Of a DNA stretch of 10,987 bases, positions 5,514-10,987 are shown piece by piece. Source of the stretch: an uncultured Collinsella sp. (GTDB lineage: Bacteria > Actinomycetota > Coriobacteriia > Coriobacteriales > Coriobacteriaceae). The notes beneath the pieces were generated by a model, which searched no databases, was not told where the DNA came from, and worked only from the letters and a program-made list of their open reading frames with translations. The stretch lies in NCBI GenBank assembly GCA_900551605.1, contig URWS01000020.1, positions 1 through 10,987 of the forward strand. Reading direction: 5' to 3'. Numbering within the stretch: the first letter of the stretch is position 1; the number at the start of each line of letters is the position of its first letter. Made by a program: the position numbers and the translations under genes.

Positions 5514-5912
5514 CTAGTTGCCTTTGTGGAAGAGGTTTTTGATAACGGAGGGGATGCTCTTGGCGCCCTTGGCCGTCACATCGATAAAGTCAGGCGAACG
5601 CACGAGCTTATCCTCGTCGACGTACTTGCGGACAGCACGAAGCGTCTCTTTGTCGTCGCGCGTCGAAAACGTAAAGTGACCGTTGTCCTTGGTGAAGATG
5701 GCAAAACGCGTGATCTTCTTGGTGCCGCGTAAAACCTCGGCGGCGATATAGTCAACCTCGTCCCACGGGATTTGAATATAATCCTCGGGATTGCGCTCGT
5801 TGTAATACTCGAACGCCTTATTGCCCACCATCACGTTACCGTGGCTGGTAAGCCCCATCAGGCAGGTTGCCGGCGTTGCCAGATCGACCGTGCTGTTCTG
5901 AGATTGCGCCAT
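5514..5912 (-). CDS. manO: DUF956 family protein, ManO (PTS-associated)
   Basis: This 132-residue protein matches the DUF956/ManO family, small cytoplasmic proteins encoded at the end of mannose-family PTS operons in Gram-positive bacteria. Family features visible are TCLMGLTSHGNVMVGNKAFEYY (residues 16-37, written in two parts: TCLMGLTSHG and NVMVGNKAFEYY), IQIPWDEVDYIAAEV (47-60), and FAIFTKDNGHFTFSTRDDK (70-88). The ATG at 5912 fits family length and has GAGG 5 bases upstream; the frame continues 26 codons further, but across a terminator hairpin. A binding or regulatory role on the PTS membrane subunits has been proposed for the family; the sequence itself shows no catalytic motif. It follows manZ by 120 bp, separated by that hairpin. 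Confidence 0.88.
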   Translation of the reverse strand: MAQSQNSTVDLATPATCLMGLTSHGNVMVGNKAFEYYNERNPEDYIQIPWDEVDYIAAEVLRGTKKITRFAIFTKDNGHFTFSTRDDKETLRAVRKYVDEDKLVRSPDFIDVTAKGAKSIPSVIKNLFHKGN

Positions 5913-5930
5913 GCGCGCCTCGCCCTCCAA

Positions 5931-5976
5931 ATAAAACAATCGGACCGCATCCAGTGTACCCACCGGGTGCGGTCCG
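5931..5976 (-). terminator. Terminator-like hairpin between manZ and manO
   Basis: On the minus strand a 12-base arm (5976-5965) pairs with 5952-5941 at 11 of 12 positions (CGGACCGCA core) around a 12-base loop, followed by ATTGTTTTATTT. This is an intrinsic terminator in form. As manO follows immediately, it may act as a partial terminator that lowers manO expression relative to the transporter. Confidence 0.75.
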
Positions 5977-6032
5977 TTTCGATGGCTCAAAAGCCCTTGC
6001 CTAGCAATTCTCGGTCTTAAGCCGAAGCGTGC

Positions 6033-6953
6033 TTACATGAAGCCGCAGACGCGACCGATGATGCCGATGGCGAAGAGAGCCAGGATGATGACGATCGGGC
6101 TGACCTTCTTCTTGAGGAGCTTGCAGACCAGCAGGGTCAGGCACACGGCGGCAAGGCCGGGGATGAGCTGATCAAGGTTGGCCTGAAGCGTGGTGACCTT
6201 CACCTGATCAAGGGCGTTAGCACCGATGGAGTTATACATCGTCAGTGCTTCCTTGACACCCTCAGAACCGGAGGGCAGGTTAGCCCAGTCGATAAAGGCG
6301 CCAGCAGACTGCGTGACCTTGGAGACGACCGGGGTGAAGGAGATGGACACCCAGCGCTCGACCAGGGCGCCGATGATGAACATACCCAGGATGGATGCAC
6401 CCTCGGTGACCTTGCCCATCAGACCGCCGGAGAGGTCCTTGGCGATGGAGGAGCCGACCTTGTAGCCAAACTCCTGCGTGTACCACAGGAAGGCGTAACG
6501 GATGATGTTCCACGCGAAGAAGAACAGCAGCGGACCGGCGATGCTGCCGGACAGGGCCAGGGAAGCGCCCAGAGCGCCCAGAATCGGGCGAAGGGTGAAC
6601 CAGAAGGCGGGGTCGCCGACACCGGCGAGCGGGCCCATCATACCGACCTTGACGCCCTGAATGGCGACGTCGTCAATCGGGGCACCGTTGGCGCGCTCCT
6701 CCTCGAGAGCGAGGGTAACGCCAATGACGGGGGCGGAAACATAGGGGTGGGTGTTATAGAACTCCAGGTGGCGCTTAAGAGCGGCAATCTGGTCATCCTT
6801 GCTGGTGTAGAGCTTCTTGATCGCAGGGATCATTGCGAAGCACCAGCCGCCGTTCTGCATACGCTCGTAGTTCCACGAGCCCTGAAGGAACTGATGACGG
6901 AAGCAAACCTTCTTGCGGTCAGCCTTGGTGAGCTGAATCTTGTTCTCTGCCAT
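6033..6953 (-). CDS. manZ: PTS mannose/fructose/sorbose family EIID
   Basis: This 306-residue membrane protein is the EIID subunit, which with EIIC forms the sugar channel of mannose-family phosphotransferase systems. Recognisable parts: the amphipathic N terminus with FRHQFLQGSWNYERMQNGG (residues 18-36) and YNTHPYVSAPVIGV (66-79), and the family signature GPLAGVGDPAFWFTLRPI (107-124). Hydrophobic segments lie at ~125-155, 185-200, 264-280 and 284-301, the last close to the C terminus. I chose the ATG at 6953 over a GTG at 6962 because GGGGAG lies 8 bases ahead of it, whereas the GTG is crowded against the AGGAGG. It starts 16 bp beyond the manY stop. Length is normal to slightly long. Sugar specificity cannot be read from sequence; mannose/glucose or an amino sugar are the likely options. 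Confidence 0.95.
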   Translation of the reverse strand: MAENKIQLTKADRKKVCFRHQFLQGSWNYERMQNGGWCFAMIPAIKKLYTSKDDQIAALKRHLEFYNTHPYVSAPVIGVTLALEEERANGAPIDDVAIQGVKVGMMGPLAGVGDPAFWFTLRPILGALGASLALSGSIAGPLLFFFAWNIIRYAFLWYTQEFGYKVGSSIAKDLSGGLMGKVTEGASILGMFIIGALVERWVSISFTPVVSKVTQSAGAFIDWANLPSGSEGVKEALTMYNSIGANALDQVKVTTLQANLDQLIPGLAAVCLTLLVCKLLKKKVSPIVIILALFAIGIIGRVCGFM

Positions 6954-6969
6954 ATGTATCACTCCCCTC

Positions 6970-7788
6970 CTACTCGTAATCGTTCAGAATGTCGCCGAGC
7001 GGGTCACCGGAGCCGCCGCCCATGCCGCCACCCTGCTTGGCCAGATCCTTAAGGCCAAGGTAGATGAGGGCAAGGGAGATGCCGATGAGGCCAAGGGCGA
7101 TCAGCGTGAGCTGAGGGATGGCAGCAAGGACAAAGCCGAGGATGAAGAACGGCCAGGTCTCCTTGGTGGCCATCATGTTGATGACCATGGCGTAACCGAC
7201 GGAAGCGACCATGCCGCCGCCGACAGCCATACCGCCGGACAGCCAGTCGGGCATAGCGTTAAGCGCGTTGGTAACAGCCTCGGCCGGGATGATGCACAGA
7301 AGTACTGCCGGGATGGCGATACGAAGGCCCTGCATGAGGATAGCAGCGTACTGCCAGCGCTCGATGCCGGAGAAGTCGCCCTTCTCGGCGCAACCGTCCA
7401 TGGCGTGAGCGATAGCGGTAGCCAGGGTACGGCAGATCATGGTCAGGAACAGACCAGCGACCGACAGCGGGACGGCGACGGCGATGGCGGCGGTAACGGC
7501 CTTTGCCGAATCGGTGGCGCCACCGTTGAGGGCGAGCACCATGATGATCGAAGAAGCGACCGAGGCCAGAGCGGCGTCAGGCGCGACAGCGGCGCCAACG
7601 TTAGCCCAGCCAAGGGCCATCATCTGGAGCGAACCGCCCAGGAGGATGCCCTCCTGAAGGTGACCGGTTACGAGACCGATAAGCGTGCATGCCACGAGCG
7701 GCTGATGGAACTGGAACTCATCCAGAATGCCTTCCATACCGGCAAGCAACGCGACAATCGCAACAAGCAGAATAGTGATTGCAGACAT
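6970..7788 (-). CDS. manY: PTS mannose/fructose/sorbose family EIIC
   Basis: This 272-residue integral membrane protein is the EIIC subunit. The N terminus AITILLVAIVALLAGMEGIL is the first membrane segment, followed by FQFHQPLVACTLIGLVTGHL (residues 26-45) and the signature EGILLGGSLQMMALGWANVG (46-65), all typical of ManY-type proteins. Further hydrophobic stretches at ~72-90, 95-118, 150-168, 186-204 and 212-245 complete the membrane domain. The C-terminal tail is Gly-rich (KQGGGMGGGSGD) and ends in acidic residues. AAAGGAGGG lies upstream of the ATG, and the gene follows manX by 18 bp. It works with ManZ to bind and move the sugar while ManX supplies the phosphate. Confidence 0.96.
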   Translation of the reverse strand: MSAITILLVAIVALLAGMEGILDEFQFHQPLVACTLIGLVTGHLQEGILLGGSLQMMALGWANVGAAVAPDAALASVASSIIMVLALNGGATDSAKAVTAAIAVAVPLSVAGLFLTMICRTLATAIAHAMDGCAEKGDFSGIERWQYAAILMQGLRIAIPAVLLCIIPAEAVTNALNAMPDWLSGGMAVGGGMVASVGYAMVINMMATKETWPFFILGFVLAAIPQLTLIALGLIGISLALIYLGLKDLAKQGGGMGGGSGDPLGDILNDYE

Positions 7789-7806
7789 GTATCGGACCCT
7801 CCTTTA

Positions 7807-8796
7807 CTATGCTTGAGCGGCCAGTTCGGCCTTAGCTTTCTTCAACATGGCGTCGAGATCCTCGGAGGAATCCGAAGGAACCTTGCGGACCTCGAACTTG
7901 ACGCCCTTGGCCTTGAGGGCCTCGAGAGTCTTGACGTCGTCATCGCCCATAGCGACGGCGTTGGTGACGACGACCTTGCCCTTGGAGTGAGCCATGGAAC
8001 CGATGTTGACTTCCTTGATGTCGACGCCGGCCTCGATGGCCTTGAGCAGATCCTGCGGGTTCTCAAAGAGCAGCATGGCCTTGGTGTCACCAAAGCGCGT
8101 GTCCTTGACGACCTCGGCCATCTTCTTGATGGGCACGACGTTGGCATGGACTCCCGGAGGGGCAGCCTGCTCGATCATGGTCTTGCGGAGCTCGTCGTGA
8201 GCAACGCCGTCGGAAACCACGATGATGCGGTTGGGGTTGATCTGCTTGGTCCACGTGGTGGCCACCTGACCATGAAGCAGACGGGTGTCGATACGGACGT
8301 GGGCAATCTTGATGTGCCCGTCGCCGATGACCGTTCCCGGAGGGATGGCGCCTGCAGGAGCAGCGGCGGCCGCAGCCGGCTTCTTCTCCTCGGGCTCCAG
8401 AGACTCGGGCTTGACGCGCACGCCAGCCTTAGCCTCAGTCACGAGATGTTTTGCGATCGCATGTGCAGTGTTCTTTGCGTCAAAGCGCTGCGAATATGCC
8501 TCGATGAGCATAGGCAGGTTGACACCGGTGACGATAGCCCAAGAATCGTGGCCCTCGATGAGCCCGCTGATCTGGTTGAACGGCGTGCCGCCCCACAGAT
8601 CAACGAGGAAGAGCACCTGCTCCTGGTCCTCGAAGGAAGCGACTGCTTCCTCGACCTTGGCGCGGAAATCGTCGGGGCCCATGCTCGGCTCGAGCGAGAC
8701 CACGGCAACAGACGGCTGATCGCCAAAGACCATCGAGCCCGTCTGCTTGATTCCAGCTGCCAAGTCCCCGTGGCTAGCAAGAACAATACTTACCAT
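7807..8796 (-). CDS. manX: PTS mannose family fused EIIAB
   Basis: This 329-residue cytoplasmic protein joins EIIA and EIIB, like E. coli ManX. EIIA occupies ~1-120, with the phosphorylated His9 in VLASHGDLA and the conserved LFLVDLWGGTPFN at ~62-74. A linker with PEEKKPAAAAAAPAG follows (~135-149). EIIB occupies ~160-329, with the active His175 in RIDTRLLHGQVATTW and the downstream ENPQDLLKAIEAG and VNIGSMAHSKG motifs. Phosphate passes from HPr to His9, to His175, then to the sugar held by EIIC/EIID. The ATG at 8796 is preferred to a GTG one codon earlier as AGGAGG lies 7 bases ahead. It is first in the operon manX-manY-manZ-manO. Both phosphorylation sites and the domain lengths are normal. 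Confidence 0.97.
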   Translation of the reverse strand: MVSIVLASHGDLAAGIKQTGSMVFGDQPSVAVVSLEPSMGPDDFRAKVEEAVASFEDQEQVLFLVDLWGGTPFNQISGLIEGHDSWAIVTGVNLPMLIEAYSQRFDAKNTAHAIAKHLVTEAKAGVRVKPESLEPEEKKPAAAAAAPAGAIPPGTVIGDGHIKIAHVRIDTRLLHGQVATTWTKQINPNRIIVVSDGVAHDELRKTMIEQAAPPGVHANVVPIKKMAEVVKDTRFGDTKAMLLFENPQDLLKAIEAGVDIKEVNIGSMAHSKGKVVVTNAVAMGDDDVKTLEALKAKGVKFEVRKVPSDSSEDLDAMLKKAKAELAAQA

Positions 8797-9133
8797 CACA
8801 TAACCTCCTTTTTGTCTACGTATTTCCTACACGACATGAAAGGAGTATACCTGTTTGGATTGTGGAATTATAGCTAAATTCGCAAAAGGTTGGATTATTT
8901 GTTTAAACGTCTAAGTTTGTTACAAATTGATTACATTGCTGGTTTACAGCTCATTGCCTGATAAAACGTGATTTGCCGATTGTTTCCAAAGACATATACA
9001 GGCGCACTGTTCGTTAAAACCGCTTTTAGGTGGATCCCAATGCGCCTGCGTACCGCCATTTTGTTTAAACAGACATGACTTGACTAACCGAAGCAAATAT
9101 GTTTAGAACTCTAGCCCATGCAGTCATTGGATG
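8797..9133 (-). promoter_or_regulatory. AT-rich regulatory gap upstream of manXYZ
   Basis: The 337-bp gap holds no gene and is clearly more AT-rich than its flanks. On the minus strand a TATAAT lies at 8872-8867, about 70 bp ahead of the manX start, but no good -35 box sits 16-18 bp upstream, which suggests an activator-dependent promoter; a second candidate is TATACT at 8849-8844. The motif TTTGTTTAAAC occurs at 8898-8908 and 9060-9070, each containing the palindrome GTTTAAAC. An 11-bp inverted repeat is listed separately. No typical cre site was recognised. Confidence 0.45.
8999..9048 (-). repeat. 11-bp inverted repeat downstream of hypA
   Basis: Arms 8999-9009 (CAGGCGCACTG) and 9038-9048 (CAATGCGCCTG) pair at 10 of 11 positions. 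The 28-base loop contains a further small near-palindrome, AAAACCGCTTTT. It lies 86 bp beyond the hypA stop and ~200 bp ahead of manX; only TATATGTCTTT follows on the minus strand. It could be a weak hypA terminator or part of manX regulation. Confidence 0.45.
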
Positions 9134-9553
9134 TTAGGCGATGTGGAGTGGGTTGGCGGCGTCGACGGCATCGGAGGGGTCATCGGGTACAGTGTCTGCC
9201 GGGTCCTCGTCGGGGGTCTCGATCTGTTTGATCATGACCTCTTGGCCCTGCAGCAGGTATGTCTCGCCGCTACCGCAATGGGGGCAGGTCTTGCCGTGCT
9301 CGACCGTCGCGTAGTCGCAGCCGCATGCCTCGCAATGTGTCACGGCCTCGACGGGCTCCACGATAAGCTCCGCGCCCTGCGCGATAGGCTTTTTATCTGC
9401 TGCCCAGCGCCAAGCGTCGAGCAGCAAGTCGGGAACGACGCCCGAGACCTCGCCCAGTAGCAACGTCACGCTCGAAACGCGACGCACGCCATGAGCGCGC
9501 GCCACATTCTCGACATCGCGAATGATGTGATAGACGATTCCCAATTCATGCAA
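9134..9553 (-). CDS. hypA: Hydrogenase/urease nickel chaperone HypA
   Basis: HypA delivers nickel, with HypB, to the [NiFe] hydrogenase large subunit during maturation. The protein starts MHELGIVYHI, in which Met1-His2 form the nickel site, and carries the zinc site as two CxxC pairs: Cys74/Cys77 (HCEAC) and Cys90/Cys93 (CPHC), then the family ending YLLQGQEVMIKQIE. The start codon is TTG at 9553: this alone gives the invariant His-Glu-Leu after the first residue, while the nearby ATG at 9549 is out of frame. GAAAGG lies ~9 bases upstream. At 139 residues it is longer than the usual 113-118; the extra ~28 C-terminal residues are acidic (TPDEDPADTVPDDPSD). No hydrogenase structural or other hyp genes are in the window; they are expected elsewhere. 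Confidence 0.95.
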   Translation of the reverse strand: MHELGIVYHIIRDVENVARAHGVRRVSSVTLLLGEVSGVVPDLLLDAWRWAADKKPIAQGAELIVEPVEAVTHCEACGCDYATVEHGKTCPHCGSGETYLLQGQEVMIKQIETPDEDPADTVPDDPSDAVDAANPLHIA

Positions 9554-9600
9554 GGCGAATACCTTTCAACAATGGTTGATGCGATGTCAGCCAAACGTCA

Positions 9601-9710
9601 GCGAGCGGCGATCCAGGTGCCCCAGGTTGCCCCGAAACAAGGCGTCCGCTGGGCTTTTGCCCGCGGCGCCGAAGTTGAGGGGCAAGATGGGGTGCCTGGG
9701 CGCCGCGCAG
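9601..9710. other. Long rod-like imperfect inverted repeat, possible structured RNA
   Basis: Between hypA and the oxidoreductase gene about 110 bases fold into one rod. Paired blocks in plus coordinates are 9606-9610 with 9701-9705, 9613-9617 with 9695-9699, 9620-9624 with 9688-9692, 9627-9633 with 9679-9685, then an internal loop, and 9641-9644/9667-9670, 9646-9649/9663-9666 and 9651-9654/9659-9662 around a 4-base loop. Two positions next to the second block (9618-9619 with 9693-9694) are G-T wobbles on the plus strand but A-C mismatches on the minus. No riboswitch or RNA family was recognised, and no T tail follows on either strand. Confidence 0.5.
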
Positions 9711-9721
9711 CGTCGGCAGTG

Positions 9722-9743
9722 CCGCCGTTCGTTAGAACGGCGG
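9722..9743 (-). terminator. Hairpin directly behind the oxidoreductase gene
   Basis: A perfect 9-bp stem (9722-9730 with 9735-9743, CCGCCGTTC) with a 4-base loop begins 3 bases beyond the oxidoreductase stop on the minus strand. Its position suits a terminator, but no T run follows, so it may instead stabilise the mRNA end. Confidence 0.5.
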
Positions 9744-9746
9744 AAC

Positions 9747-10961
9747 CTAATGACCAAACTTAATTTTGATGGCACGCTTGAGCGCGTACTTGCCCAGGCT
9801 CGGCAGCTTTTGCTCGTATTTGACCATCGTGGAGCACTCGGGGCGGTCGCGATCAAGGTGAATGGCGTCGAACGCGCACTTGGTGGTGCACAGGCCGCAA
9901 CCGATGCACTTGTTGGGGTCGACGATCGAGGCGCCGCAACCCAGGCAGCGGGCGGTCTCGGCACGCACCTGCTCCTCGGTAAAGGTCTCGACATACTCGC
10001 TAAACGGTTCGGCCTTCTCGCGCTCACGGTCGACGTGGGCCACCTCGCGGCTGGCGTTGTCATAGCTCTCAATCACCACGTCATCGCGATCGAGCGCGCT
10101 GTACTTACGCTGGTTGCGGCCAATGGTGAGCGTAGAGCCCGGCTGCACAAAGCGATGGATGGATACCGCGGCCTCGTGACCGGCGGCGATGGCATCGATG
10201 GCAAAGCTGGGGCCGGTGTAGACGTCACCGCCCACAAAGATGTCGGGCTCGGCGGTCTGATAGGTCTGGGGATCGGCAAGGGCGCCCTGGCCACGGCCGA
10301 GCTCGACCTTGGAGCCGGCCAACAGGTCGCCCCACACGATGGACTGACCGATGGACATGACCACGCGGTCGGCGTCCACGCGACGCAGGTCGTTCTCGTC
10401 GTACTCGGGCGCAAAACGGCCCTCGTCGTCGAAGACACGCGTGCAGCGCTTGAAGGTAATGCCGCGCACACGGCCGGCATCGTCCAGATGGACCTCCTTG
10501 GGGCCCCAACCGCAGCTGATGTGCGCGCCGTCCTCAATGGCCTCGCGACGCTCCTCCTCGCTGGCGGGCATCTGGGCCTCGCTCTCCAAGCAGAACATCT
10601 CAACGTGCGCCGATCCCAGACGGCAGGCGTTGCGGGCGACATCGATCGCCACGTTACCGCCGCCCACCACGATGGTACGGCCGGGCAGCGCATCGATCTT
10701 GCCGCTGTTGACCTCACGCAAAAAGTCGACGGCCACGGTCACGTCCTCGGCATCTTCGCCCGGAATACCGGCAAGGCGGCCGCCCTGACAGCCAATGGCA
10801 ACATAGAAGGCCTTAAATCCCTGCTCGCGCAGGTCATCGAGCGTCACATCGCGACCGACCTCCACGCCGTAGCGAAACTCGGCACCCATCAGGCGAATGA
10901 CCTCGACCTCGGCCTCGATGACGTCCTTTTGCAGCTTAAAGCTGGGGATGCCGTAGGTGAG
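9747..10961 (-). CDS. GltD-like FAD/NADPH oxidoreductase with C-terminal [4Fe-4S] motif (partial, N terminus beyond contig end)
   Basis: Some 404 genuine residues remain; the first five of the apparent ORF (MYKRQ) are adapter. The protein belongs to the glutamate-synthase small-subunit/AegA-type flavin oxidoreductases. Visible are LTYGIPSFKL, where the partial protein begins; a second dinucleotide fold with RTIVVGGGNVAIDVARNAC (NADPH site, ~95-113); the FAD-closing motif PDIFVGGDVYTGPSFAIDAI (~240-259); and near the C terminus RCLGCG, then CIGCGLCTTKC, a CxxCxxCxxxC ferredoxin-type [4Fe-4S] motif (~352-362). The missing N terminus should hold the first FAD fold and further Cys motifs. Such proteins pass electrons between NAD(P)H and a ferredoxin-like partner. 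Its place 193 bp ahead of hypA suggests a link to hydrogen or formate metabolism, which is inference. Confidence 0.88.
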   Translation of the reverse strand, partial: LTYGIPSFKLQKDVIEAEVEVIRLMGAEFRYGVEVGRDVTLDDLREQGFKAFYVAIGCQGGRLAGIPGEDAEDVTVAVDFLREVNSGKIDALPGRTIVVGGGNVAIDVARNACRLGSAHVEMFCLESEAQMPASEEERREAIEDGAHISCGWGPKEVHLDDAGRVRGITFKRCTRVFDDEGRFAPEYDENDLRRVDADRVVMSIGQSIVWGDLLAGSKVELGRGQGALADPQTYQTAEPDIFVGGDVYTGPSFAIDAIAAGHEAAVSIHRFVQPGSTLTIGRNQRKYSALDRDDVVIESYDNASREVAHVDREREKAEPFSEYVETFTEEQVRAETARCLGCGASIVDPNKCIGCGLCTTKCAFDAIHLDRDRPECSTMVKYEQKLPSLGKYALKRAIKIKFGH

Positions 10962-10987
10962 CTGTCTCTTATACACATCTGACGCTG
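10962..10987. other. Nextera (Tn5 mosaic end) adapter contamination at contig end
   Basis: CTGTCTCTTATACACATCT (10962-10980) is exactly the 19-bp Tn5 mosaic end used in Nextera libraries, and the following GACGCTG continues as in the read-1 adapter. These bases are not genomic. Translated on the minus strand they give the well-known artefact MYKRQ at the head of the oxidoreductase frame. Confidence 0.98.

Noticed and set aside
6940..8877. Open plus-strand frame of 645 codons opposite manX, manY and manZ
   Set aside because: It is antisense to three clear PTS genes, has no ribosome binding site or domain, and its His/Asp/Gly-rich composition is the mirror of GC-rich coding on the other strand.
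9041..9060. Possible sigma-54 promoter (TGG...GC spacing) upstream of manX
   Set aside because: The GG and GC dinucleotides have the right spacing, but the rest of the -12 element does not match, it is far from manX, and no intact LevR-type activator is in the window.
9576..10982. Open plus-strand frame of 468 codons opposite the oxidoreductase
   Set aside because: Antisense shadow of a well-supported flavoprotein gene; it also runs into the adapter sequence at the contig end.
1..10987. CRISPR array or insertion sequence
   Set aside because: No regularly spaced repeats, no transposase or integrase frame, and no terminal repeats with target duplication were seen; the only transposon sequence is the library adapter at the end.

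Overview
The window looks like a Coriobacteriia (Actinomycetota) genome, most likely Collinsella. This is an inference from high-GC coding DNA, a PASTA-domain kinase, a mannose-family PTS operon with a DUF956 gene, and a hydrogenase-maturation gene beside a flavin/iron-sulfur oxidoreductase. No marker here fixes the genus. The right edge is the end of an assembled contig: the last 26 bases (10962-10987) are Nextera transposon adapter, not genome.

Layout, left to right. (1) 1-576, plus: the C-terminal PASTA repeats of a PknB-type Ser/Thr kinase, closed by a strong terminator. (2) 894-2650, minus: an AbiEi/AbiEii type IV toxin-antitoxin (abortive infection) pair with an ATGA start-stop overlap, a recognisable promoter and a 21-bp near-palindrome just downstream of the -10 box that fits autoregulation by AbiEi. 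(3) About 2760-3850: a gene graveyard holding, on the minus strand, the tail of a LevR/PRD-type PTS regulator and the first 23 codons of a mannose-family EIIB, and on the plus strand a broken unknown ORF. A 22-bp direct repeat lies in it. (4) 3850-5082, plus: an iron-dependent alcohol dehydrogenase of the BDH/YqhD group. (5) 5083-5513: tRNA-Arg(CCU) on the minus strand with its terminator; the tRNA 3' end plus terminator is duplicated 132 bp away and there is an inverted copy between them. A separate 21-bp inverted repeat lies beyond. (6) 8796 down to 5514, minus: manXYZ-manO, a complete mannose-family PTS (EIIAB, EIIC, EIID, DUF956), with a terminator-like hairpin between manZ and manO. (7) 8797-9133: an AT-rich regulatory gap. 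(8) 9134-9553, minus: hypA, starting at TTG. (9) 9554-9746: a hairpin and a long rod-like imperfect inverted repeat. (10) 9747-10961, minus: a partial GltD-like FAD/NADPH oxidoreductase with a C-terminal ferredoxin motif.

How the genes work together: the PTS operon takes up and phosphorylates a hexose (mannose, glucose or an amino sugar). The alcohol dehydrogenase and the HypA/oxidoreductase pair fit a fermentative anaerobe that disposes of reductant as alcohol and hydrogen. AbiE is a phage-defence or stabilisation module with codon use unlike its neighbours. I found no clear new multi-gene system. The least explained structures are the tRNA-end duplication with its inverted copy and the rod-like element upstream of hypA.
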